A stretch of DNA of 9,450 nucleotides, taken from UBA9547 sp044349205. Its GTDB lineage: Bacteria > Bacteroidota > Bacteroidia > Cytophagales > UBA9547. The notes under the pieces were generated by a model. It saw nothing but the letters and a program-made list of their open reading frames with translations, did no database searches and was not told the origin of the DNA. Position numbers and translations under genes: made by a program. Positions 1-7,358 of the stretch are shown piece after piece. Positions within the stretch are counted from its first letter, which is position 1; each line of letters opens with the position of its first letter. The stretch is from NCBI GenBank assembly GCA_044349205.1, contig JBIKRJ010000085.1, positions 1-9,450 on the forward strand, read 5' to 3'.

Positions 1-1270
1 TGACCAATCCATGAGGTTGCACCTGCTCGTTTTTTCGCCAAAGTTTAGAACGCTGTTCTACTCCAAAACGGTGCTGCTCGTCCACCACAACCAACCCTAA
101 ATTTTTGAATTTTACTTTGTCCTCTATCAAGGCATGTGTGCCAATGAGGATATTGAGAGCCCCGTCTTCGAGCGAGTCATGAATATTTTTTCTCTCTTTT
201 GTTTTGGTTGAGCCTGTCAAACAAGCGATACGCAATCCCAAAGCTTCGGCATAGGGTTTCAGATTTTCAAAATGTTGGGTAGCCAAAATTTCGGTAGGCG
301 CCATCAAGCACGTTTGTGCGGCATTGTCTACCGCCATTAGCATACATATAAAAGCCACCATCGTTTTTCCGCTACCAACATCCCCTTGCAGCAATCTGTT
401 CATTTGTCTGCCACTTACCATATCGGCATATATTTCACGTATAACCCTTTTTTGTGCTTCGGTCAATTCAAAAGGCAAATGCTGCTTGTAGAAGACATTG
501 ACAGTGGGTATCGAACTAAAAACCAAGCCCTTGAAATTGCGCTTTTTCAACAATTTGTGTGTGAGCAAGTGTAGTTGTATGTAAAATAGCTCTTCGAATT
601 TCAATCGTCTTTGGGCTTGCAAAAGCATTTCTGCAGAAGCTGGTAAATGAATATGCCAAAGCGCCTTTTTTTTACTTATCAATTTGTACTTGGCCATCAA
701 CCAGTTGGGCAATGTTTCCACAATGTGGGGCTCGGCGCGCTCAAGCAAAGCTTCCTCCAATTTTTGAATTGTCTTGCTCCCAATGTAGTTAGCTTTCAGT
801 TTTTCGGTAGTTGAATACACAGGTTGCAAAAAAGATTTTATCTCTAGTTTGCCTTCAAAAACCTCTATTTCGGGATGCGAAATTTGAAAAGTACGATTAA
901 AAAGAGTGGGCTTGCCAAAAATAACATATTCTTTACCTACCGAAAGTTGATTTTTCATCCATTCAACCCCCTGAAACCATATTAAATCGATTTCGCCTGT
1001 GAGGTCGGTAGCTTTGGCTATAAGTCTTTTCTTCTTGAAGCCTTCGCCCAAGATTTGTACATTTTGAATTTTAACTTTCAACTGAATATTGGGAAGACCA
1101 TCCTTCAACTCGCTGATATTAAATATTTTGGTGCGGTCTTCGTATCGAAAAGGGTACACCTGCAGAAGGTCGGCAAATGTAAAAATTCCTAATTCCTTCT
1201 GCAACAGAGTTGCTTTTTTGGAACCTACACCTTTTAAAAATTCAATTTTAGTTTGGAAAAATTCAATCAA
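1..1270 (-). CDS. recG: ATP-dependent DNA helicase RecG, N-terminal 423 residues (3' end outside window)
   Basis: RecG remodels stalled replication forks and branch-migrates Holliday junctions in the cytoplasm. Read from 1270 downward, the frame stays open to the window edge. Residues about 8-45 carry the N-terminal FLKGVG...DLLQVYPFRYEDRT segment typical of RecG. Residues about 60-140 look like the OB-fold wedge domain that contacts branched DNA. The helicase core follows: a FELTEAQKR segment near 268, Walker A GDVGSGKT at 296-303, MAPTEILATQH at about 323-333, and the DEQH Walker B box at 397-400, then HRFGVEQR. Roughly 275 C-terminal residues (second RecA lobe and the TRG region) are missing because the window ends. 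The start is uncertain: the upstream frame holds no ATG, and TTG at 1270-1268 places the start about where RecG homologues begin. Transcribed divergently from fumC. Family assignment is very secure; only the start is inferred. Confidence 0.95.
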   Translation of the reverse strand, partial: MIEFFQTKIEFLKGVGSKKATLLQKELGIFTFADLLQVYPFRYEDRTKIFNISELKDGLPNIQLKVKIQNVQILGEGFKKKRLIAKATDLTGEIDLIWFQGVEWMKNQLSVGKEYVIFGKPTLFNRTFQISHPEIEVFEGKLEIKSFLQPVYSTTEKLKANYIGSKTIQKLEEALLERAEPHIVETLPNWLMAKYKLISKKKALWHIHLPASAEMLLQAQRRLKFEELFYIQLHLLTHKLLKKRNFKGLVFSSIPTVNVFYKQHLPFELTEAQKRVIREIYADMVSGRQMNRLLQGDVGSGKTMVAFICMLMAVDNAAQTCLMAPTEILATQHFENLKPYAEALGLRIACLTGSTKTKERKNIHDSLEDGALNILIGTHALIEDKVKFKNLGLVVVDEQHRFGVEQRSKLWRKNEQVQPHGLV

Positions 1271-1333
1271 CTTGTTCGCAATTATTAATATAATACAATA
1301 TAATCGGAAAATTATTAAATTTTGTACTAAACA

Positions 1334-1364
1334 TTTGCATTTAAATATAAATGCTCTACATTTG
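1334..1364 (+). promoter_or_regulatory. Bacteroidota-type promoter in the recG-fumC intergenic region
   Basis: TTTG at 1334-1337, a 19-base spacer, then TACATTTG at 1357-1364. This is an exact match to the TTTG-N19-21-TAnnTTTG consensus of the primary sigma factor in Bacteroidota. Transcription would begin near 1370 and read rightward. No start codon ATG lies between there and the terminator at 1472, so the product is either a short non-coding RNA or the leader of fumC. The match is seen directly; activity is inferred. A/T-rich DNA can yield such boxes by chance. Confidence 0.5.
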
Positions 1365-1369
1365 GGTAC

Positions 1370-1507
1370 TGTTTGGTCTACAATTTTTAAACTGTATTTT
1401 TAGACGGGATTTTTTAAACTGGACTTGTTGATTTTTTTACCCTAAAAGACTTAAACTTTTTTCTACTTTTTAAGCCTGTTACCTCAAAAGTAACAGGCTT
1501 TTTTATT
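1370..1507 (+). ncRNA. candidate small RNA or attenuated fumC leader of about 135-140 nt
   Basis: This interval is bounded by a consensus promoter-like pair ending at 1364 and a perfect intrinsic terminator at 1472-1500, and contains no ATG, so a short non-coding transcript is the simplest reading. A hairpin can form near the expected 5' end: GTCTACAA at 1376-1383 pairs with 1398-1405 (seven of eight positions). The 11-mer TTTTTAAACTG occurs twice, at 1384 and 1411. I do not recognise an RNA family; it does not resemble tmRNA, a tRNA or a riboswitch that I know. The alternative is a fumC 5' leader whose terminator is bypassed under some condition. The boundaries are inferred. Confidence 0.35.
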
Positions 1508-1508
1508 T
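1472..1508 (+). terminator. intrinsic terminator, plus strand, upstream of fumC
   Basis: An 11-bp perfect stem (AAGCCTGTTAC at 1472-1482 and its complement at 1490-1500) encloses a 7-base loop and is followed by a T-rich tail. The tail makes it a plus-strand terminator; read on the minus strand the stem is followed by A's, so it does not serve that direction. No plus-strand protein gene ends before it, because recG runs away to the left. It must therefore end a transcript that begins inside this intergenic region or one antisense to recG. Confidence 0.85.
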
Positions 1509-1567
1509 GTGATACACCAACACCCATTTTAGTCTGTTTATACAGCAAAATGTTGCTTATTTATTTT

Positions 1568-1575
1568 TAGCTTTG
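1568..1575 (+). promoter_or_regulatory. possible -7 box for fumC
   Basis: TAGCTTTG fits the TAnnTTTG -7 consensus and ends 19 bases before the fumC ATG, predicting a short 5' leader of about 15 bases. No good TTTG element lies 19-21 bases upstream, so only half of the promoter signature is present. If it is active, fumC transcription starts downstream of the terminator at 1472-1508 and is independent of it. Confidence 0.35.
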
Positions 1576-1594
1576 TAAGTTTCACATCACGATT

Positions 1595-2995
1595 ATGGAA
1601 TTTCGAATAGAAAAAGACACAATGGGCGAGGTAAAAGTACCTTCCGACAAATACTGGGGAGCCCAAACAGAACGTTCTCGAAATAATTTCAAAATAGGGC
1701 CTGAGGGAAGCATGCCAAAGGAAATTATTTATGCGTTTGGGTATCTTAAAAAAGCAGCTGCCCATGCCAATTGCGAACTTGGCGTTCTTTCTACCGAAAA
1801 ACGAGATTTGATTTCAAAAGCTTGCGACGAAATTTTGGCACAAAAACTCGATGACCAGTTTCCACTCGTAATATGGCAAACGGGCTCTGGCACCCAAAGT
1901 AATATGAATGCCAATGAAGTGATTGCCTACCGGGCGCATGTGCTGAGTGGTAGAAAATTGACGGATGAAAAAAAGGTGTTGCATCCCAACGATGACGTTA
2001 ACAAATCGCAATCTTCCAATGATACTTTTCCAACTGCAATGCACATAGCGGCATACAAACAAACAGTAGAAATAACGATTCCTGGCCTAGAAAAGCTACG
2101 AAACACATTATCTAAAAAAGCCGAAGAATATAAAAATATCGTAAAGACGGGTAGAACCCATTTTATGGATGCCACACCGCTTACCTTAGGTCAAGAATTT
2201 TCGGGCTATGTACAGCAAATAACCAACAGCATACGTGCTGTTAAAAATGCGTTGGAAATGGTATGCGAGTTGGCTTTGGGCGGTACTGCCGTTGGCACTG
2301 GTTTGAATACCCCAAAAGGCTACGATACCTTGGTGGCCCAAAAAATAGCCGATTTTACAGGCTTGCCCTTTGTCACTGCTCCGAACAAATTTGAAGCATT
2401 GGCAGCGCACGACGCAATGGTCGAACTTTCGGGTGCTTTGAAGCGTTCGGCAGTTGCACTTATGAAAATAGCCAACGACATACGCATGCTGAGCTCAGGC
2501 CCTCGTTGCGGAATTGGTGAGATTATCATTCCCGACAATGAGCCTGGCTCGTCTATCATGCCTGGAAAAGTAAACCCAACACAACCCGAAGCTTTGACCA
2601 TGGTGTGTGCCCAAGTAATTGGCAATGACGTAGCTGTATCGATAGGAGGCTCCAATGGTCATTTTGAATTAAATGTTTTCAAACCGGTGATAGCTGCCAA
2701 TGTTTTGCAATCGGCCCGATTGATAGGAGATGCTTGTGTTTCGTTCAACGAAAAGTGTGCTAAGGGCATTGAACCAAATCTACCTGTTTTGAAACAACAC
2801 TTGGAAAATTCTTTGATGTTGGTTACTGCTCTCAATACCCATATTGGATATGAAAATGCGGCGAAAATTGCCAAGAAAGCTCATAAAGAAAACAAAACAC
2901 TTCGCGAAGCAGCCATTGAACTAAATCTGCTTACCAACGAACAGTTTGACGAGTGGGTACGCCCAAAAGACATGATAGGCAGCCTAAAAGTATAG
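1595..2995 (+). CDS. fumC: fumarate hydratase, class II
   Basis: This iron-independent homotetrameric enzyme reversibly hydrates fumarate to L-malate in the TCA cycle, in the cytoplasm. At 466 residues it has the usual length of the family. Visible motifs in order are TGSGTQSNMN at about 96-105 (substrate contacts), HPND at 130-133 (the B-site loop), TGRTHFMDATPL at 186-196 containing the histidine of the active-site pair, and the superfamily signature GSSIMPGKVNP at 318-328 with the catalytic serine. The MPGKVNP form argues for fumarase; aspartate ammonia-lyases usually have MPAKVNP. The first ATG is chosen because the product starts EFRIEKDTMGEVKVP, as fumarases do. No terminator is seen after it, and the next gene begins 66 bases downstream on the same strand, so read-through is possible. 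Confidence 0.98.
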   Translation: MEFRIEKDTMGEVKVPSDKYWGAQTERSRNNFKIGPEGSMPKEIIYAFGYLKKAAAHANCELGVLSTEKRDLISKACDEILAQKLDDQFPLVIWQTGSGTQSNMNANEVIAYRAHVLSGRKLTDEKKVLHPNDDVNKSQSSNDTFPTAMHIAAYKQTVEITIPGLEKLRNTLSKKAEEYKNIVKTGRTHFMDATPLTLGQEFSGYVQQITNSIRAVKNALEMVCELALGGTAVGTGLNTPKGYDTLVAQKIADFTGLPFVTAPNKFEALAAHDAMVELSGALKRSAVALMKIANDIRMLSSGPRCGIGEIIIPDNEPGSSIMPGKVNPTQPEALTMVCAQVIGNDVAVSIGGSNGHFELNVFKPVIAANVLQSARLIGDACVSFNEKCAKGIEPNLPVLKQHLENSLMLVTALNTHIGYENAAKIAKKAHKENKTLREAAIELNLLTNEQFDEWVRPKDMIGSLKV

Positions 2996-3061
2996 ACTTA
3001 AATTGCATAAATATGTTGGTTTTCAATTGCTTATTCTATAATAAAATTTTATCTTGCTAAA

Positions 3062-3514
3062 ATGAAAACGTGCGCTACATTTTTTTGCCTAATTTTCCTT
3101 TGTTCTGCAGCTTTTGCGCAAACAGAAATCTCGCAATCCATGGTCGATGATTTAAAAAAAGAAATTGCAGCCAAAGACCAAAAAATAGAGGAATTAACCA
3201 ATGAAATCGAAACTCTGAAAAGTGCACCTTTGCAACAATCTGCAATAAAAAAAGGTGTTGTATTCAAGGTTCAAATTGGCACTTTCAAAAACAAAGATTT
3301 GAGTAAATACTTTGAAAACAACAAAAATTTCAGTGGCGAAGTAGACGAAGATGGTGCAAAAAAATATACCCTAGGACAATTCTCTGACTATTGGGAGGCA
3401 GATAATTTTAAAAAATATTTGAGGGAAATGGGAGTAAAAGATGCTTGGGTCGTTGCCTATAAAGACAAAAAAAGACTCAACATGAAAGATGTACTGGAGG
3501 GAAACATAAAGTAA
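3062..3514 (+). CDS. small secreted coiled-coil protein with a SPOR-like domain
   Basis: A 150-residue protein of unknown specific role. Residues 1-19 form a signal peptide (MKTCATFF, a hydrophobic core, then AAFA before Q20) of signal peptidase I type; the cysteines at 9 and 14 do not fit a lipobox. Residues about 26-55 are a charged heptad-like helix (DDLKKEIAAKDQKIEELTNE), probably a coiled coil. Residues about 65-135 show two halves like the SPOR fold: VFKVQIGTFKNKDL, then KYTLGQFSDYWEADNFKKYLREMG ending in AWVVAY. Classical SPOR domains bind peptidoglycan strands stripped of stem peptides at division sites, so a periplasmic cell-wall role is plausible but inferred. It sits between fumC (66-base gap) and pfkA (83-base gap), neither of which explains it. 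Similar Bacteroidota proteins may be labelled Ezrin/radixin/moesin-like because of the coiled coil. Confidence 0.85.
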   Translation: MKTCATFFCLIFLCSAAFAQTEISQSMVDDLKKEIAAKDQKIEELTNEIETLKSAPLQQSAIKKGVVFKVQIGTFKNKDLSKYFENNKNFSGEVDEDGAKKYTLGQFSDYWEADNFKKYLREMGVKDAWVVAYKDKKRLNMKDVLEGNIK

Positions 3515-3597
3515 ACATCTAACATAACAACAATTAAGCTTTTTAGAACCCACAATAATTTCCTTTATTCTTCAGTACATAAATTATCTTTCATAAA

Positions 3598-4596
3598 ATG
3601 GGTAAAAATCAAATAAAAAAGATAGCAGTATTTACTAGTGGCGGAGATGCGCCAGGCATGAATGCCGCCATAAGAGCAGTAGTACGTGGGGCATTGTATT
3701 ATAATGTAGAAGTCTTTGGCGTTTTGAGAGGTTATGAAGGCATGATTGCCGGACAGGTAATCCCCATGAACGGACTTTCTGTAAGCAACATTATACAGCG
3801 TGGTGGCACTATACTTAAATCGGCTCGAAGTGCCGAATTTAGAACAAAAGAAGGTCGTAAAGCGGCCTACGAAAACATAAAAAAAATTGGAATTGATGCT
3901 ATTGTACCAATTGGAGGAAATGGCACTTTTACAGGGGCAAAATATTTTTTCGAAGAATATGGAATCCCTAGCGTTGGCGTTCCTGGTACTATCGACAATG
4001 ACTTGTATGGCACAGATTTTACAATTGGGTATGACACCGCTGTAAACACAGCATTGGACTCAATTGACAAAATTCGCGATACCGCCGATGCACACGAACG
4101 AGTATTTTTCATAGAAGTGATGGGGCGTGACACCGGCTTTATTGCTGTAAGGTGCGCAATAGGTGGAGGTGCAGAAATGGCCTTGATGCCCGAAACCAAA
4201 ACCAAGATAAAAGACATAGTCAAAAAACTATCTGCTACTGCTTTGCACACTAAATCTTCTCACGTAATAATTGTAGCAGAAGGTGACGAAGAAGGAAATG
4301 CAATGGAAATTGCTTCCAAAGTTCGGAAATTCATTCCCGAACTAGATATTAAGGTGACCAATTTAGGCCACGTTCAGCGTGGTGGCTCTCCTACCGCTGC
4401 AGACAGAGTGCTTGCAAGCAGATTAGGTTTAGCTGCCGTAGAAGGACTATTAGCTGGAAAAACTGGTGTAATGGCTGGTATAGTAAACAGAAGTTTAGTG
4501 TACACACCTTTTGAAGATACCATCTCGAAAAAGAAACCTGTTAACAAAGATTTAATTCGCATGATTGACATACTGAGCGGTAGAGGCAATCATTAA
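3598..4596 (+). CDS. pfkA: ATP-dependent 6-phosphofructokinase
   Basis: It phosphorylates fructose 6-phosphate to the 1,6-bisphosphate, the committed step of glycolysis, in the cytoplasm. The 332 residues fit the bacterial PfkA size. Motifs are SGGDAPGMNAAIR at 14-26, SARSAEFR at 75-82 (ATP and allosteric contacts), GGNGTFTGA at 106-114, PGTIDND at 129-135 with the catalytic base Asp133, the MGR triplet at 175-177, and LGHVQRGGSP at 256-265, which binds the sugar phosphate. Gly109 and Gly130 occupy the two positions where PPi-dependent enzymes carry Asp and Lys, so ATP is the predicted phosphoryl donor. One oddity is that Asn108 replaces the Asp usual in the GGDG(S/T) loop. ATG at 3598 is chosen because GKNQIKKIAVFTSGG matches the family N-terminus. 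The gene ends 22 bases before a strong two-way terminator. Confidence 0.97.
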   Translation: MGKNQIKKIAVFTSGGDAPGMNAAIRAVVRGALYYNVEVFGVLRGYEGMIAGQVIPMNGLSVSNIIQRGGTILKSARSAEFRTKEGRKAAYENIKKIGIDAIVPIGGNGTFTGAKYFFEEYGIPSVGVPGTIDNDLYGTDFTIGYDTAVNTALDSIDKIRDTADAHERVFFIEVMGRDTGFIAVRCAIGGGAEMALMPETKTKIKDIVKKLSATALHTKSSHVIIVAEGDEEGNAMEIASKVRKFIPELDIKVTNLGHVQRGGSPTAADRVLASRLGLAAVEGLLAGKTGVMAGIVNRSLVYTPFEDTISKKKPVNKDLIRMIDILSGRGNH

Positions 4597-4618
4597 ACCT
4601 AATTCAGTTTTAAAAAAC

Positions 4619-4654
4619 ACAAAAAAAGGAAAGCAGAAGCTTTCCTTTTTTTGT
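4619..4654. terminator. bidirectional intrinsic terminator between pfkA and gldN
   Basis: A perfect 16-bp inverted repeat (4619-4634 and 4639-4654) around a 4-base AGAA loop. The stem core GGAAAGC/GCTTTCC is flanked by seven A's on the left and seven T's on the right, so transcripts in either direction end in a U-run. It lies 22 bases after the pfkA stop and 21 bases after the gldN stop, just where two converging operons need a shared terminator. Confidence 0.93.
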
Positions 4655-4675
4655 ATAATTCGAAACTATTAAATA

Positions 4676-5683
4676 CTAAAACTCCCAAAGATTGTGTTCA
4701 AACTCCATCAATTCATTTGCTTTCCATTGAGCTGCTAAAATAGCTTGTTTAGCACTACCAGTGTAGATATCGGCAAGAAACTGATCTTTTGGATTGCTTA
4801 CTTTAACCAAATATGAGCTAAACAATCTTAAGTCAAATGCATCTGCCATGTTTCTGTGTTCAGAGTCATTTTGAGAGTTAAACCAAATTGCTCTGGGATC
4901 ATTTTTGAAAACATCAATCAAATCTTTGTATTTGAAAGTAGCTATAGGAATTTCTATACCCTTTATGTTTTTCTCTGCAGGAATCTTTATGGTAAATGTT
5001 TGCATATCATAATACATCCTTGAACGTTGGCGATCAAAAATGTAATCTTCCTTAATTTCCATCTGATACAACTCATCAGGATTGAATTTATTAGGACCTA
5101 AAGCAGCTGCATCAGCAGTTTCTCCACCCCAACCACCAGACTCAGCAGCATTTTGTTTTTGAAATTCCAATTCTTCAGCTGTTAAGGCAGGTGCGTCTGA
5201 AGGAACCGTAATTGCTTTTTCAAAGTCATCTTTAGTCAATACCTTGCCTAATTCCAAAGAATCGCTTCCATAAGCTGTAAGAGTACCTTCTCTCACAGCA
5301 TCAATTATGATACGAGTTACTTCTTTTCCTTTAGAGAATATAGGTTGGTTTTGCTTTTCGCGGAGGTCAACCATGCGAATAAGAGACTTTTTATACATTT
5401 GGTTGCTAATGTGTATAGGCCTTACAGAGTAAGGATTATAACCTGATTTAAGTGCCTCAAAATAAGCATCTCTTTTTGCTTTAGCTGCTTCTGCTTGTGC
5501 TTGCTTTGCTGCATCTTCCTGCTGCTTTTTCAAGTCTTCAGCTTGCTTCTTAGCCGCAGCCTCGGCATCGGCTGCAGCTGCTTTTTGAGCAGCTGCGTCA
5601 GAGGCTTTTTTCTTGTTTTTCTGAGCGGATATAGTACCCGCCGCAGACAAAACTACTAATGCTATCAATAATGTCCTATACAT
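4676..5683 (-). CDS. gldN: gliding motility / type IX secretion ring protein GldN (PorN)
   Basis: GldN is a periplasmic protein that, with the lipoprotein GldK, forms the ring under the outer membrane in the type IX secretion system. Residues 1-20 are a signal peptide (MYRTLLIALVVLSAAGTISA before Q21). Residues about 22-71 are a low-complexity helix of Ala, Lys, Gln and Glu. The GldN/PorN core starts near 82 (YNPYSVRPIHISNQMYKKSLIRMVDL) and continues through DLIDVFKNDPRAIWFNSQND at about 254-273 to the terminal NLWEF, an ending I associate with this family. A Gly/Ala-rich stretch at about 161-200 looks like a flexible loop. It is the last gene of gldKLMN, 21 bases after gldM, and ends at the shared terminator. 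The 335 residues fall within the family's range; the charged Ala-rich N-terminal extension is its unusual part. Confidence 0.93.
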   Translation of the reverse strand: MYRTLLIALVVLSAAGTISAQKNKKKASDAAAQKAAAADAEAAAKKQAEDLKKQQEDAAKQAQAEAAKAKRDAYFEALKSGYNPYSVRPIHISNQMYKKSLIRMVDLREKQNQPIFSKGKEVTRIIIDAVREGTLTAYGSDSLELGKVLTKDDFEKAITVPSDAPALTAEELEFQKQNAAESGGWGGETADAAALGPNKFNPDELYQMEIKEDYIFDRQRSRMYYDMQTFTIKIPAEKNIKGIEIPIATFKYKDLIDVFKNDPRAIWFNSQNDSEHRNMADAFDLRLFSSYLVKVSNPKDQFLADIYTGSAKQAILAAQWKANELMEFEHNLWEF

Positions 5684-5704
5684 ATTAGTATTGATTTAAA
5701 GTAT

Positions 5705-7312
5705 TTAGTTAATAGGAACGTTGATGATAGGAGTACCCACATTCACATCCTCAATTACACCTTTGAAATTCATCCTTTTTACAGATTTCACCTCAATTAC
5801 TATCCTATCCCCAGCAAGGGCTTGAGAATTGAAATCATTGAAATCTCCTAACTCAGACGAGAAATTTTTAGTTCTGATAGGTCTCTTTCCACGAACTAAA
5901 ATAGCATTCCATTCCGTGATTTTGTATCTAGCATCGTTAGGTAAGAAAGTCTTGAAAGATTCGTCAGATTTTGCTTGCATCTGTACCGACCTTGGACCTG
6001 GAGCACTTACACCCACTTTCACATCAAGAGGCTTACCACCGCTAAGTGCAATAATCTCTGGTTTGGGAATTAGCCTTACTTTGAAATCTTGGTCACCAAT
6101 AAGGTTACCAGCACTAAATACAGACAATTTTACATTTGGTGAGTTTGGCACAACTGTAACAAAACCCTTTTTTGAACCTGTAATAACATCAGCACCTGTT
6201 GCTCTGAACGAAGGCTGATAAGTAGAACCAAGAGCTGGAACTTGTACATTCAACTCGTTTCCGCAGTTTTTGTACAATGCCGATACCGAAGCAGATTGTA
6301 TCTGAATAACAGGTTTAGCAACTACATATTCTCCTTTTACAGTGAAAGTAGTATCCTTTCCTTTGTTCTTTATTGTAATCTTGCCATTCCAAGATTTCTT
6401 GGCATTACCCTCTGCATCGTATGCACCTCCGGTTGCCGTAAACTCTAGTAAACCACGTCCTTCTTTGTCAACTTTTAAAGTTCTTCCATCAACTGAGATG
6501 GTAGGTGTAAGAGTTGAAGAAGAAGCCGCCATAAACAGTTCTGCAGTGTATTTGGTTCCTGCAGCTACAACGCGAGAGTCGGCACGATACATAGCAAATA
6601 CTTGGTCAAACTTAATTTCGTCGATACCAAGTTGCTGTTGCAAAAAAGCCAAGGCATCTGATTCATGTTTAAGCACTTCAGCTTCCAAGTTGCTTAGAGT
6701 TGCCATCGCTGCCACCATAGGTGTTTGAGCAAAATTCAATTCAGCAAAGTCTTTGCGCTTTTGTTCAGAATTTTTTGGTATACGAGCGTCTTCTTTAGCA
6801 TTTTTAGCTATGTAATCAAATTTCTTGCTGCCAGCCATAACCTTATTCAAGTCGTCAACAAACTTGTTGGTTTCCTTCTGCAATTCATATCCTTTGCCAT
6901 TTTTGTTGCCACCAACCATCAAAATCTCAATGGCAGTTTCCTCTTTGGCACCTTTGTACATACTTTTTGGGTCTTCTGGATCTTCTAAACCACCTGTCAT
7001 TTTCACAATCTCATTGCGAAGATTATCGATGTATGCCTTGATTTCAGCAGCTTCCTTACGTACACCTTCTGCTTTCTTCAATACTTCAACATCAGCAGGT
7101 TTGTTACCATTTTCGGCAACCGACTTGCTTATGGACTTTTCTCTTTTTTTGTTGTCCGTATCGGCATTGTCGTTAGCATATTGCAAACTATCATCCAAGA
7201 ACTTGAATTTCTCCATGATAGCCGAACTTACTTGCAAGGCAAGAAGAGCTAACAGTACCAGATACATTAGTCCTATCAGTTTTTGCCTTGGGGTTTCTTT
7301 TCCTCCAGCCAT
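5705..7312 (-). CDS. gldM: gliding motility / type IX secretion motor protein GldM (PorM)
   Basis: GldM is anchored in the inner membrane by one helix and extends through the periplasm. With GldL it forms the proton-driven rotary motor that passes force to the GldK/GldN ring. The N-terminus MAGGKETPRQKLIGLMYLVL is highly characteristic; Arg9 corresponds to a conserved charged residue at the mouth of the transmembrane helix (about residues 12-30). Residues about 35-230 are mostly helical and charged, the membrane-proximal periplasmic domain. From about 255 the protein becomes beta-rich, fitting the successive Ig-like domains known from GldM and PorM structures, ending near 535. That length is close to the roughly 510-520 residues of well-studied homologues. 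It lies 46 bases after gldL and 21 before gldN. The start is fixed by the conserved MAGGK sequence. Confidence 0.96.
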   Translation of the reverse strand: MAGGKETPRQKLIGLMYLVLLALLALQVSSAIMEKFKFLDDSLQYANDNADTDNKKREKSISKSVAENGNKPADVEVLKKAEGVRKEAAEIKAYIDNLRNEIVKMTGGLEDPEDPKSMYKGAKEETAIEILMVGGNKNGKGYELQKETNKFVDDLNKVMAGSKKFDYIAKNAKEDARIPKNSEQKRKDFAELNFAQTPMVAAMATLSNLEAEVLKHESDALAFLQQQLGIDEIKFDQVFAMYRADSRVVAAGTKYTAELFMAASSSTLTPTISVDGRTLKVDKEGRGLLEFTATGGAYDAEGNAKKSWNGKITIKNKGKDTTFTVKGEYVVAKPVIQIQSASVSALYKNCGNELNVQVPALGSTYQPSFRATGADVITGSKKGFVTVVPNSPNVKLSVFSAGNLIGDQDFKVRLIPKPEIIALSGGKPLDVKVGVSAPGPRSVQMQAKSDESFKTFLPNDARYKITEWNAILVRGKRPIRTKNFSSELGDFNDFNSQALAGDRIVIEVKSVKRMNFKGVIEDVNVGTPIINVPIN

Positions 7313-7358
7313 ATCAAATATCTATTAATGTTTAAAAACTTAATTATCTAAAGGAAAA

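Noticed and set aside
386..1403. Plus-strand ORFs of 62 and 104 codons at 386-574 and 1089-1403
   Set aside because: Both lie mostly opposite recG, and their products show no recognisable domain, signal peptide or family resemblance. The second only runs into the intergenic region because that DNA is A/T-rich.
1384..1421. 11-mer TTTTTAAACTG repeated at 1384 and 1411
   Set aside because: Only two copies in very A/T-rich DNA; too little for an operator or repeat family on its own. Mentioned only as part of the candidate RNA.
1538..2874. Several minus-strand ORFs of 60-110 codons across fumC
   Set aside because: They are antisense shadows of a strongly conserved gene, with unnatural compositions and no upstream signals.
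1595..2995. FumC as an aspartate ammonia-lyase
   Set aside because: The signature reads MPGKVNP, the fumarase form; aspartases usually have MPAKVNP.
3598..4596. PfkA as a PPi-dependent phosphofructokinase
   Set aside because: The two diagnostic positions are Gly109 and Gly130; the Asp and Lys of PPi-dependent enzymes are absent.
5829..7328. Plus-strand ORFs of 68-167 codons opposite gldM
   Set aside because: The gldM frame is fully supported by family motifs and length. The opposite ORFs have biased shadow-like composition and no family features.
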